This document shows positions 33,586 to 44,776 of a stretch of 64,000 nucleotides of DNA, one piece after another. Both the position numbers and the translations under genes were made by a program. Source of the DNA: Fistularia commersonii. Taxonomy: Eukaryota > Chordata > Actinopteri > Syngnathiformes > Fistulariidae. The DNA lies in the NCBI GenBank assembly GCA_037954325.1, contig JBBMNZ010000003.1, positions 2,219,465 through 2,283,464 of the forward strand, read 5' to 3'. The number at the start of each line of letters is the position of its first letter. The stretch's first letter is position 1. The notes beneath the pieces were generated by a model. That model saw only the letters and a list, made by a program, of their open reading frames with translations, did no database searches and had not been told where the DNA came from.

Positions 33586-34440
33586 TATTTTTTTTTTTTT
33601 TTTTTGCAAAGGCAGAAATTTCGCGTTTCTTTCACTCCCTGCAAATTCAAACACCCGTGCTTTAAACGAAAAAAAAAAAAAAGAGGATTGAGAGGAAAAA
33701 CAAATGTTTAGGTCACATTTTGAAAAGGTAAGTCACTTTTTGAAGAAGAACTTGAGTAAAACCACCAAAATAATTAAAATAAACCTGAAAAAGACCCGTG
33801 TGGAAGAAATCTAATGTTCATAATGAATCATATTTGCAAACTACATGGATATGAAATGCAGTTGTATTGGATTGTGTGGTAATATTTTGATGCAAGGAAC
33901 ATCCACATTTACAGGACTGTCTCAGAAAATTAGAATATTGTGATAAAGTTCTTTATCTTCTGTAATGCAATTACAAAAACAAAAATGTCATACATTCTGG
34001 ATTCATTGCAAATCAACAGAAATATTGCAAGCCTTTTATTATTCTAATATCTTTTTTTTTGCAAAGGCAGAAATGTTGCATTTCTTTCACTTACTTTAAA
34101 CAAAAAAGCGGCTCGAAAGGAAAAACAAAGGTTTAGGTTACATTTTAAAAAGATAAGAAACGTTTAATTGTTGTTGTAAAATGCTTTTGAAGAAGAACTT
34201 GATTAAAACCACCAAAATAATCAAATTAAAGCTGAAACAGACCCATGTGAAAGAATTCTAATGTTCATAATGAATCATATTTACAAACTACATGGAGATG
34301 AATTGCAGTTGTATTGGATTGTGTGGTAATATTTATAAATAAAATTAGAATATTGTAATAAAGTTCTTTGTCTTCTGTGATGCAATTACAAATACATTCT
34401 GGATTCATTACAAAGCAACTGAAATATTGCAATAATTATT
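33586..34440 (+). repeat. Direct tandem duplication including a transposon end
   Basis: Unit 1 (about 33586-34050) and unit 2 (about 34051-34440) share 'gcaaaggcagaaat', 'gaggaaaaacaaa(t/g)gttta', 'accaccaaaataat', 'tgttcataatgaatcatatt' and 'gcagttgtattggattgtgt', followed by most of the left end of the Tc1-type element. Unit 2 has lost about 20 bases at the transposon terminus. The junction lies at 'ctaatatcttttttt', next to a T tract present in both. Confidence 0.88.
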
Positions 34441-34595
34441 TTAATATTGCTAATTATGGCTTACATCTTAAGAAAACTCCAAAATCCTATCTCAGAATAT
34501 TAGAATATCATGAGAAAGTAATTTTTGTTTTTTGAATTGCATTACAGAAGATAAAGAACTTTATCACAATATTCTAATTTTCTGAGACAGTCCTG
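33912..34595. mobile_element. Non-autonomous Tc1-type element with perfect 61-bp TIRs
   Basis: The left inverted repeat (33912-33972, starting 'caggactgtctcagaaaatt') and the right one (34535-34595, ending 'tctgagacagtcctg') match at all 61 positions. TA dinucleotides flank both ends (33910-33911 and 34596-34597), the target-site duplication of Tc1/mariner elements. There is no transposase frame. An additional, internal damaged copy of the left end comes from the tandem duplication at 33586-34440. Confidence 0.9.
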
Positions 34596-37009
34596 TATAT
34601 CATGGTAATTGAAATAAAGGCCCATTCAACAGTAATAGAATAATAAAGTGTGTTATTTAACGCAGAAACCTCACATGATGTAAGTAATGCTGTCAAATAA
34701 ATTTAGTGGATAAAAAGTAGTACAATTACTGAAATGCTCGTTTCAAGTAAGTAAGCCGCTTAAGTAAATGACGTAATACTTCATCAAAGCTTTTTAATGG
34801 AGATCTGCTTATTTCTGATTATATGTATTAAAATACAATCATTCCCTGGAGAAATGTGGGTTTTTCAGCAGTATCATCCAACGGTTTGCGGGATAAAACG
34901 ACCAGAATGAGACAACAAATACAACACGCTCACGCTAGAACATGAGAAATGAAAGAAATGGAACTAGTTTTATGAGTTTATGAAAAGTTGCTCCTTTTCC
35001 CATTTTTAATACCCCACTGTTTTTTAGTAAATAAATCAAAGGTTTTCAGCGGCGGTGCAGCAGGGAGAGACTTTCTTGGTTCGGTTGCTCCCAATTTTTC
35101 TGTGATTAAATTTGCTAATTTTTGGGGAGAAGAAAAAACAAATGATCATAAAATGCACTTTTTTTTAAAATTTATTATTATTGTTTTTAATTATTATTAC
35201 TGGTATAAATCTGCCAGATAAAAAAAAACAAAGAACAAAAAAAAAAAAAGAAGCAAAGATTAAAGGTTTAAACTGCCACACTTTTTCAGAAGGTTGATAC
35301 TTTAATGTTTATTTTTTTTGTTCCATATTTTGTTTTAAAACTGATATAAAATCGCATCTGTCGGCAACAGATTGCATAACGCATCAGTCTACTTCAACAC
35401 AAACGCAGTGCATAACATTTATTGTTTTGCTTCCCAATCGAAATGATTGGGGGACGATTTAAGGCTCATATTATTCTATTCTATTCTATTCTAGTTTAAT
35501 CCTCTCTTGCCTGCACTTCAAAGTGTCTGCCTGCTTTTGATATATTTGGCCACAACCCCTTGAACCGCCTTAACATGCATGTTTTATTCTCTTCTGGTCT
35601 CCCTGGATTGGAGAGACGCTTTAAGAACTGCTTGTGAAAGAAGCACTGATTTCACTCCAAAGTTCTCCGCATGCATATTTCATATCCGTCATTAAAATGC
35701 AGGTATAGTTGTGACCACGACTTTGCATAAAGTGGCGATTCACGGTTGCGCTGCATCACCGGAGTCGTCCTCTTAACGCAAACAGTTTTCGGTAACCGTC
35801 TCGCGGAGTCGTAACTCTTTTTAGCCCAATTTCCCCTTTCATTGCGGGCAGTAGAAACATTAGCTTTATGATCCGCAGCGACGTTTTATCGCCGTGCGCT
35901 GCACCGCTGACGCTGAGCAAGGATGATAATGTGGAGTTCCAGTCTTGTGAATCAATCTGTGCACGGGATGCGGCGAGAAGTTCACGTGCGCGGGCGACTC
36001 CGACGACTTCAACTGGCGGGCGGCGGTGACACATAACGCCCGAGTCTTTGAGCGATTTTCCAAAAGAAGCCGGTTCAAGTCGGGGTCGTCGTCTACTTTC
36101 TCGCTCGTGATGCAACTCGCGGTTTCGCGAGAGTCAAATCCGTGTCAGACGTGCACGATCTTTGTCAGACGCCTCCGGTTTACATGTGGAATAATCTTTA
36201 CGCGGCAAAACTTTTATCATGCTTCTTGTCATACGATAAAATAAAACCGCTATTTTGTTGTGAGACGGGGCCTGAATAATTGACAACCTGAAAAATATGT
36301 TACGGAAACATTGTTTTAGAAGAAGAAAAAAAAACAAACCTTAGGATCTGTGTCATCGCTCGAGTCTTGCCGGGTGACGGTGCATTTTTCGGTCTATTTT
36401 TTTATTCTTATTTATTTTTTTCCAATCTACAAGTGCAGAGGAGAACGTGTAAACACCAGCTGGGATGTCAGGCGTTGATGCAACGACATGTTTTTCTTTT
36501 CTATTAAACATTAAAACAAGCGAATCGATCGCCTGCACTTAAAAGATCAACCGGCAGGACGTTACTGATTTTCCTGCCAAAAATCAACAAAATCATCGAT
36601 TATTTTTTTTATTTCAGTCCAATTATTTTAGTTGGGACTGAAATTAGAGGTTTCCGACATTTAGTTCTGCCAAGTTTCTGCGTGTTTTTTCCTCTGCACT
36701 GTCCAGTTAAGCTCCCGTGGTCCAAAAAAAAGGCGCAGTAGGTCAATTGAAGGCCATCTATCGGCCAGGCATCGGACGACCCGGCGAGCGGTTTTATGCA
36801 TTTATCTGACGCTGTGATCAAATTGCGGCGGGAGCGAGGCGAAACCCGCCTCTCGCCCCGTCACGATTCGCTATTCAGCACCTCCGCGACCCCGAGTGGA
36901 AAATAAGTGGGAGAGACAATGAGAGTGTGAATTGTTGTGGCCATTCTGTTCCCCAATAGCCAAGAGGTCCTGATAAAAAGACAAAAAGCATGTCTGAGGA
37001 GTTAAATTG

Positions 37010-37440
37010 GAGATATTTACCCGTTCCCGGGGCCAGAAAAGTTTAATTGAGTCTTTTGCAAGAGATGTATCTCGAATTCAAAGTCAGTTTTACTGTCAAT
37101 TTCTTGACATGTACTAAGCATACCGAGGAAGGGAAGACGTTTTTTACTAACTAGCAATAAAGTGCACAAAAACATTACAATATTAAGTGAAGGATGACGG
37201 AGATTTAACAGCACAAAAAATTGAAATGTATAAATATACTGTATGGTATGTAATTTGAATGTGGACAATAGCAGCGGATGTTTCTGTACAGTTCTGTGCA
37301 AAAAAAAAAAAAAGTCTGTAAATAATAACATAAATACAGGTGAGAAAATGAAGTAGATTTAAAGGCATAAAAAAGTCAGGATATAATATACAAAACAATA
37401 GCAGCATGATGGATTTATTGTAACTGTGCAAAAATAGCAA
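37010..37440. repeat. Diverged interspersed repeat, likely LINE-derived
   Basis: 'gatttaacagcacaaaaaat', 'tatggtatgtaatttgaatg' and 'acaatagcagcggatgtttc' recur in diverged form at 56825-57000 and again, weakly, at 37360-37430. This repeat is AT-rich, with no coding sequence. The element class is uncertain. Confidence 0.5.
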
Positions 37441-38639
37441 TACTACAATATATTGTCATTGTATTTACCGTCCTCTATGTACACAACAAGCGTACACAGG
37501 ACAAAATGTTGTAGCTCAGCACAAAATTAAATATACAGTATATCAAAAGTATCTGGAATATATGGAAGCGAAGTAGTATAATCGTAACAGAGGGTTAAAA
37601 AGTTTGTATAAATCAGAATTAATGGAAAAGGTATGTAGGTGTGCAAAGGCCTGCTATTCTGTGAGACGTGATATATATGAAGGAACAATATGTTACTTTA
37701 TAAACCTCTAAGTAAATACAGTTTTATTAAATATTCGCTATCTGCTGTTATGCAGTGCACTCTTCAGTAAGAGCGGCAAGTTTCCTAAATAAAGAGAATT
37801 AAGAATGAATGAAAAGGCTTGAATGGCACTTTTTTGAGAAAATTCATTCCAAAAAAGACTTTCTGTGATATCAAAGTAAATCACATGTCACGAAAAGGCG
37901 ACACTTTTGCAAATTAATACAATTAAAAAAAAAATGTAGATAAATGTTAAATGTAGAGAAATCATTTCACCCAAGAGACTAATAAAGTACAGGAAAAAAA
38001 AAAATGAATTGGAACCCAAGAAATCTTGTACCTGGAGTCTCATCAGGCAGGTTTTCATGTGAATTTGTGTGATATTTTTAGTTCTGGTTGATTCTAAAAA
38101 TACTTGTGTAGATTCCTAGACGTCAGATTCCAGGACAGCTTCCAAAAATACATCTTTTTCTGCTTCGTGATTGGAGGAATCGAGGCCATAACATCCCTGG
38201 TGTCCCCACGGCAATCGAGCTGTGAGGGAGCCAAACATTAACTTTCTCTCATGCATAGTTACTACACTAAATCATATTGTGTGGATTAGCACTTATCCTC
38301 CAGCTTTAACATCTTTTTATCCATCTCCATCAATGTAACTTGGGTTTTTCTAAAAGTACAGCATTAAAACCAACAAACCTAAATGTAGTGGATGTCAGAG
38401 ACCCTTTGTCAGACGAAATGTAGCGGCTAATAAAAGCTACCTGGAGGAAGAGGGTGCATTATCTGTTTAAAATGTCAATCGAAACAGCTAAGTTGAGTTC
38501 AGCAACTGCAGCCAAACGAAACTTTGCAAGACATTAGCCTTCTATCTGGGAAAATCACTCAACAATAAAAGTACCGGCGTCTCAGGAACGCCAAGTTACA
38601 CAGCTGATAAAGTGTTTCCAGTCACCCGATGAAAAGGTG
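37441..38639. other. AT-rich spacer
   Basis: No gene or clear element recognised. Confidence 0.5.
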
Positions 38640-39670
38640 TAGATTTGACTAGTCAGTGTTGGGCTCGCGGTAGCCAAACGCTCAGACGCCAAAACGCCCA
38701 ATTTGCCCAGGTCTTCCCCATTTGCCCCCCGCGGTGTAAGCCTACGAACCTTCCCGGATCGCCACTCCCCCTGGCGGTGTCAACCCGTCCGTCCTGTCTG
38801 CCTGCGAACTCCTTCTGGCGTATGCTAGCGCCTTCCAGATAGCCACCGCCTCCAACCGGGCTTCTTGTTCCCGCCCGGCGCTCCTCTTGCCTGGCCGCCC
38901 GTGACCTTGACCGGGCCTCTAGTTTGGGGATGCTAGATGCTCTCTGACTAGCTGCTCGCCAGCGACCAGGCCTCTCTCCCTCGTTGTTGTATGCTAGCAC
39001 CTGCTAGCACCTAGCAGCTAGTTTCTGCTTCTGCACCCCCTACCTGGTCTGCCTGCTCCTGGCCTGGGATCCTGTACCTGGTCCGCATGTACCTGATCAT
39101 TTGGTCTAAATAAACTTCCACTTCAAGCCCAGTCTGTCTTGGTGAAGAGTCCTGTGTCTGCCTGTGGGCCTTGACAGAATGGGCACTACATCGAACCGGC
39201 GACACTCCTTCCCTGCAGACTTCCATCCCATGGAGTGGACTGCACACCTGACTCCGTGGCTTTTAGGAAGATATCTTCTTTGTGTCTGCGGGTTTGGGTT
39301 TTTGGGTTTTCTTTTTTTTTTTAGGGACATCAGGAGCCATCCCTCGAGGGGGCGGCAGGGTACTGTCAGGGTTTAGCTTGTGGTGGGCGTGCGCTTGGCG
39401 AGGGCATACCTGATGTGATTAGGATCGTATCGCTGGCCCTGATTCCCAGCAATCAGTGAGGGGTTAAAAGACCTTTCAGCCTCACTGGTTCCCAGGTCAT
39501 ACTCCAAGTTTCCTCAAGATTCCCCATTCTCAGAACCTCTGCACCTTGCACTGCTGCCTTCCCAAATTAGCGTATGCTAGTAGCTTCCGCCCAGCTTCCC
39601 ATCCTCGGCCGGGCTTCTTTTCTCTTGTCCATGTATGCTAATGGCTAATGCCATGCTAATGATCCCTTCG
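38640..39670 (+). mobile_element. Collapsed LTR retrotransposon (Gypsy-like)
   Basis: A 5' LTR lacking its start (about 38640-39176) ends in '...gggccttgaca'. It is followed by only 187 bases of interior, then a purine-rich tract 'cgagggggcggcaggg' and a 3' LTR that starts 'tgtcagggtttagc' at 39364 and loses its end near 39670. TGTCA at the LTR start pairs with TGACA at the LTR end. The 5' LTR retains 'ctaaataaac', a plausible R-region poly(A) signal. The two LTRs overlap in the 'gcgtatgctag' / 'ccgggcttctt' segment. No gag or pol is left. Gypsy-like is inferred from LTR style only. Confidence 0.7.
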
Positions 39671-40924
39671 AGCTCCGATAAGCAAAATTTAGGTAAATAC
39701 GTCTTTGAAGCAGTTTGGATTTCTGAAATTAATACAGTTGGACTCAGTTTGGTTTCTAAAGCCACAGTTTTAGACTTGTGACCTTTTTGATACTTGCCTG
39801 TCTTGACTCGGGACCGGAGTAATGTTTGGGTTCTGCTTGGTTTATTTCACGCAGAAACAGTTTTCCTGGGCCCTGAAATTTTGGGCATAGACTGTCTTCT
39901 TTAGCAAATTACTGTAAAACATTGGAGGATAAATAAGAGCGTCGCCTTTGAGTTTGTGTTCAATCAAGGCAAGGGTCACTAACCTGTCAAACATAATTGA
40001 AATGTCAGTCCTAAAGCCTTCAAATTCTGGTTTAACACTTGGTTTAATTGTGTTTAGAGCCAACATAAACCTGAGCTGAAGAGAGTAGGGGTTGAGCTAA
40101 ATGCAAACAGTTTCTTTTGGATCTGGATTTTCCATATTGTTGCTGTGTAATGTTTGGAATTCAGTCATAATAAGAAACAATTTCAAAGGGCAGCTATTTT
40201 GACGAGATCTAAGATCCTATGAGCTTCTAGTCTGAATCACTATCATTTGTTTCGGTGTATCCAGACACATACATTATTTTCTCATCTTTAGTGTCATTTT
40301 TTTCTTATGTATTTCATTTTTTTAAAGGCTTTTTATGCATTTTTTATGTATACACATACAGAATGGAGTTGGAAGAATTTGTACAATATTAAATCCATAA
40401 AACATTAAGCCCTATTATGCTTTGTTGCTTTTTAACACTTTAATAAGATGAACACCGAATATCCTGGTGTGAATCCGATAAAAAAAAAAAATAAAAAAAA
40501 AGATATATTTCAGTATTAGATACCACTCACCACCCGCATCACTTTCACAGCAGGGTGAGAAAATGGCCGGCTCGCTTTGGAAAAATAAAATAGTATACTG
40601 TATAAAAATAAAACCTATTGACTATCCAAATGCCCCAGTCAATGTAGGAGTGGTTGTGGAGATACCCATTAGCAGGACCAGGCTAGTTAATGTAACCGAG
40701 CTTGGCGTCAAGTGACTTTGTCACCCTATTTTTATTTATTTTTTTGTATCGTGCAAAATTGGCTACTTTATGGCCCGATTATTGCACAGAGGGTATAAAA
40801 AGTGATAAGACAAGACTGCTAACACAAGTAATACAAACACTATCATTCCAGAGGGACAGGGACGCTGCAGTAGCATTGTTTTGTTTAGCCGGATACAAGA
40901 TATTCTTACCACATTTAAATGGTA
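39671..40924. other. AT-rich spacer
   Basis: No exon or element recognised. The minus-strand frame at 39842-40066 and the plus-strand frame at 40702-40929 show no domain. Confidence 0.5.
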
Positions 40925-41190
40925 AATAGCGCTTTCACACCTTGCAGCTTAAAGTACTTTACGCTCGATGGTCTCCTCTGATAGAGCGCTTTCACACATT
41001 GCAGTTTCAAAACACTTAGATAGCGTTCACCCGTTCACACACACTCACACGCCGCCATGCTAAGCGCTATCCGGACCATTGGAAGTGACGTATTGTTCAG
41101 TGTTTTCCTCAAGCACAGGACGACAGGAGGCACCCACTCTTCCATCCGATCGGTGGGGTTTATAAGGTGAGGGACCAAAAATATGCAGCA
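40925..41190 (+). repeat. Fish interspersed repeat ('agcgctttcacac' module)
   Basis: Two partial repeats of 'tagagcgctttcacac(c/a)ttgcag' are followed by 'cgttcacccgttcacacaca', 'cgccgccatgctaagcgcta' and 'tgttcagtgttttcctcaag'. This order is typical of a common teleost repeat that ends in 'cttgctcaaggacac'-like sequence. It is diverged and non-coding. Confidence 0.55.
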
Positions 41191-41245
41191 GGTTAATTGG
41201 AAAAAAAATGGGAAAAAATGAGCGAATGAGGTTGTCTGTTTATAT

Positions 41246-41593
41246 ACTGCTCAAAAAAATAAAGGGAACACTTGAACAACACAATGTAACTCCAAGTCAA
41301 TCACACTTGTGTGGAATCATAGTGTCCACTCAGGAAGCAACACAGATTCATTTGGACTTGTTTTAAGGACATTACATCAAAGTTGGATCAGCCTGGAGTT
41401 TGTTTTTACACTTTAATTTTGAGTGTGATTCCTAATCCAGACCTCCATGGGTTAATACATTTAATTTCCATTGATCATTTTTGTGTGATTTTGTTGTCAG
41501 CACATTCAACTGTGTAAAGAGCAAAGTATTTCATAAGAATATTTCATTCATTTAGATCTAGGATGTGTTTTTTAAGTGTTTTTTTGAGCAGTG
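41246..41593 (+). mobile_element. Non-autonomous TIR element, copy 3
   Basis: Same family and orientation as 25530-25877. The left end is intact ('actgctcaaaaaaataaagg'). The right end reads 'aagtgtttttttgagcag', so the central part of the right inverted repeat has been deleted. It ends directly next to another fish repeat and the GATG microsatellite. Confidence 0.88.
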
Positions 41594-41599
41594 TATATG

Positions 41600-41718
41600 T
41601 GGCCCTGCGATTGGCTGGCGACCAGTCCAGGGTTTGCTCCGTGCAGCAGCAGACGATGGATGGATGGATGGATGGATGGATGGATGGATGGATGGATGGA
41701 TGGATGGATGGATGGATA
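41600..41718 (+). repeat. Fish repeat tail plus (GATG)n microsatellite
   Basis: 'ggccctgcgattggctggcg' followed by 'accagtccagggtttgctcc' is the fish repeat module that usually ends in this microsatellite. About 16 tetramer units run from 41655 to 41718. Frames rich in Met-Asp-Gly-Trp or His-Pro-Ser-Ile across it are artefacts. Confidence 0.9.
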
Positions 41719-42798
41719 GGGTTTGTAGGCAATTTTTATTTTCAATTTTCTATTATGCATGCAGAACCATTGTCAAGTTATGATTCATACCTGGTGGACC
41801 TTGAAGTCCATTTGGGAATTATTCCCTGTGTGCTGATATATAGCATGGGTGTAATATATACACTCTATAAAAGCTTTGGTTTAACTTCTTCTGGTGAACA
41901 TCACAAGTGCATTGTTGTTGATTTAGGGGGCTCAATGAGAACTATTCTGACCGTTATGTATATTAACTTTGTAAAAATGACTGAATTCAAATCTTTAGTG
42001 TTCGTAGCCCCGTAGCCGAGCCTATGTGGCTCTCTGTTAATGTAAAGGTCTTATTCTCTGCTAAGATAAATATTCCAACCATGAGAAAACAGTCATAAAT
42101 ATATTTATGTGTATATGCTGATTGTTTATCCAAAATTCTAAACACACACGTCTTCTGAATGATTTCCCCGCGGATACACTGTAGAGACCGTTAAAGTCTC
42201 CTCACTCAGCTGCGGAGTTTGTAAAAGCACGCAAACATAAAAAGGCTAATCTCAGATTTCCTTCTCACCTTTGAGTAACTGCAACCCCCGATCATGTTCA
42301 TGTGCATCGGATGAAATACACATTTTATTTACACTTTCAACCCGGGGTCCATTTTTTATGCGCTGTTAAAAGCAACGCGCAGTTAACTTTGGTGTTTTCT
42401 TGCTGGAATTAGTTTGAAATCTACAGGAAAAGGTGATCAGAGCAAGGAATCCCTGTTGATCCGTGGCTGGCCAGTTGGCCCCGTTAAATTTAAATTTAAA
42501 TCTATGCAACCCTCCCACAGGGTAAGAATTAATAAGGCGGCAACAATGAGTTTTTTCTTCTCTCCACAATAACCTCCCCATTAGCTCTATCCGTCTTCTC
42601 TGTCTCTTGTATTGCAATGTATTTATTGATAATTCAAGACCAACGTGAAAAACGTGTCCAACATTCAAGCCCTCGGGTGCGCCTTTTTTGCAAGCATTAC
42701 AAAAAAATACAGTAAATAATCTGCAAATACGTGACAGGAATCCATTTGTATTACATTTTTATGTTGCGCCGCGTAACATTTTTTGAATATTCATGAAT

Positions 42799-42950
42799 TG
42801 ACGTCACTGCTGGCATATGCTGTTCACTTAAAGAGAGGGAAGTGGCCGATCTGTGTGAAATCGTTTAGAAAAAGCCTGGTGGAGTGGCACTCTTCTGTAA
42901 AAGGAGGCTCTCCACAGAGCGTCATCATCTGAAGGGCCATTCTATAAAAT
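42799..42950 (+). promoter_or_regulatory. CRE and TATA-like pair
   Basis: A consensus CRE palindrome TGACGTCA sits at 42799-42806. A TATAAAA is at 42943-42949, and the following 80 bases are GC-richer and end in a donor-like 'cagcag|gttagt' at about 43032. The arrangement resembles a cAMP-responsive TATA promoter on the plus strand. No coding exon follows that I can identify, so this is a weak call. Confidence 0.22.
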
Positions 42951-43363
42951 ACTAGCAACGAGTCGACGGAAGTGCGGCCACAGACCCGGCAGCCGAGTGT
43001 GAAAACAGCAATTAGTTTCTGTGCAACAGCAGGTTAGTCGTGGGAGCTTTAAGGAGACAAATCGTGCTCTTCGTTCGGAGAATCCCGTCACGGCGAGGAC
43101 GGCGCGGCCACTTTCTCAGTGTGTTGCATCACCGGCACAAAACATCATTGTAAAAGTTGAATGAATTGGTAGAAAGTAGGGCTGGCGGAGCGATCTTAAC
43201 GTCTTGAGGTTTGATATGATTTGCAGAAAAATTATGAATGAATGATCAATGCAATACCAATGAATTTGTTGAAATTCTTTGGCAAAATAGATTTAAAGGA
43301 TTAAACAAAAATACTCATTATTTGTGCACGTTTGACTTGTTATATCATTAATTGTTTGAAATT

Positions 43364-44418
43364 AAAGTATTGTCTCACCCATCCAAGTAATGGGAATCAG
43401 GTGTTCCAATGGCTTCCACAGGTGCATCAAATCGAGCACCAAGGCATGCAGACTGTTTTTGCAGACATTTGTGACGCAATGGTTTGCTCTCAGAAGCTCA
43501 GTGAACTCCAGTCGCTCCTAAATATTCCACAGTCGGCTGGATTAGAAGAACATGGAAGTGTTTTGGAACGACAGCGACTTGTTAGGCCACGTAAACTGAC
43601 GGAGCGGATCAGCGGATCCTGAGGCGCAAAGTGCCGAGAGGTCGCCAACTTTCTGCGGAGTCCATCATGACAGACCTCCAACCTTCACGTGGCCTTCAGA
43701 TGAGCAGAAGAACAGAGAGCTTCATAGAATGGGTTTCTACGGCCGAGCAGCTGCATCCAAGGTGAAAAGCAAAGCGTGGGATGCAGCGGTGCAAAGCATG
43801 AAGACACCGGACTCTAGAGCAGTGGAGACTCCTTGTCTGGAGTGACCGATCTTCTCTTCATCTGGCGATCTGATGGACGACGCTGGGTTTGTCGTCGCCA
43901 GGAGAACCCTACTTGTCTGACTGCATTGTGCCAAGTGTGAAGGTTGGTTGTTCTCCAGGAGCTGGGCTTGGACCCTTAGCTCCAGGGAAAGGAGCTCCGA
44001 AAGCTTCAGCAAACCAAGACAGTTCCATGCTGCCAACTTTGTAGGAACAGTTTGGAGTTGGCGTCTTCTTTTTCCAACATGACTGTCCACCAGTGCACAA
44101 AACAAGATCCATGAGGACATGGAGGACAGAGTCTGCTGACCTCAACCCCATACAACACCTTTGGGAAGAATGAGAGAGGAGACTGAGAGCCAGGCCTTCT
44201 TGTCCAACATCTCGAATGTTCTTCTGGAAGAACGCTCAGAAGTTGCCATCAACACCCTGGTGAAGCTTGAGGACAGCCTTCCCAGAAGAGCTGAAGCTGT
44301 TCTCGCTGCAAAGGGTGGACCCACGTTCTATTGAACCCTAAGGATCAGGAACTGGACGTCACTGCAGTTCATCTACCAGTCCAGGCAGGTGAGTGAACAC
44401 TTTTGGCCATATAGTGTA
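43364..44418 (+). mobile_element. Tc1/mariner-like transposon, decayed copy B
   Basis: Same family as 14386-15345. The right end is intact ('acttttggccatatagtgta'), but the left inverted repeat is truncated to 'taaagtattg'. Copy B keeps the part copy A lost: SLLNIPQSAGLEE and RPRKLTERISG from the helix-turn-helix DNA-binding domain. It then has GRAAASKVKSK, the SDCIVPSVKVG-equivalent region and the FFQHDCPPVHKTRSM and DLNPIQHLWEE blocks. Numerous stops and frameshifts make it inactive. The two copies carry different internal deletions but otherwise agree closely. Confidence 0.9.
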
Positions 44419-44622
44419 CATTATAATGTATTTCATCTTGTTTATAGTCATAAGATGCTAGATTTAGGATTGTTACGGTAATTACCCAACTTAAAACCCC
44501 ACATTGGCTTTTTCCCCATTTATCAACCGACTGTTGACCAAATATAAATGCTAGCAGGGCATTTGGTTCTTGTTGTAAATGTAAATATGACCAGCTGATG
44601 TCAACCTTTAACAGCTATTTTT
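44419..44622 (+). repeat. Flank shared with Tc1 copy A
   Basis: Matches 15346-15558 nearly base for base ('gctagatttaggattgttac', 'gaccagctgatgtcaacctt'), apart from small indels in the T-rich section. After 'acagctattttt' the two loci diverge. Confidence 0.85.
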
Positions 44623-44744
44623 GTTTTAGCATGTATGTCAATGGAAAACCTTTAATGTGAAATAGATACAATATTTTATCAGTGTGTCTTTTGTTAGCAC
44701 ATCACAAACTAGTCAAAGGTTGCATCTTACATTTTAATGTCAAA

Positions 44745-44776
<32 letters not shown>

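Larger units (their letters stand above)
29109..37000 (-). other. mtnr1b: mtnr1b intron 1 (proximal part)
   Basis: Everything upstream of the TM2 exon is provisionally intron 1, since the TM1 exon was not seen. This part holds LINE tails, a satellite, a Tc1-type element with a tandem duplication, and two GC-richer blocks: about 35700-36200, and about 36740-36960, where SOX-like 'gacaatgag' and 'attgttgtgg' sites lie close together. Those blocks are non-repetitive and non-coding by inspection, and could be regulatory. Confidence 0.4.

Noticed and set aside
35756..36115. Possible receptor first exon in the GC-richer block at 35.8-36.2 kb
   Set aside because: No frame on the minus strand encodes a hydrophobic TM1 or the RNxKLRN end expected before the TM2 exon.
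38653..39000. 115-codon minus-strand ORF near 38.8 kb
   Set aside because: It lies inside the GC-rich LTR remnant. No retroviral or host protein motif.
41544..41783. ORFs with MDGW or HPSI repeats
   Set aside because: They are translations of the GATG microsatellite.
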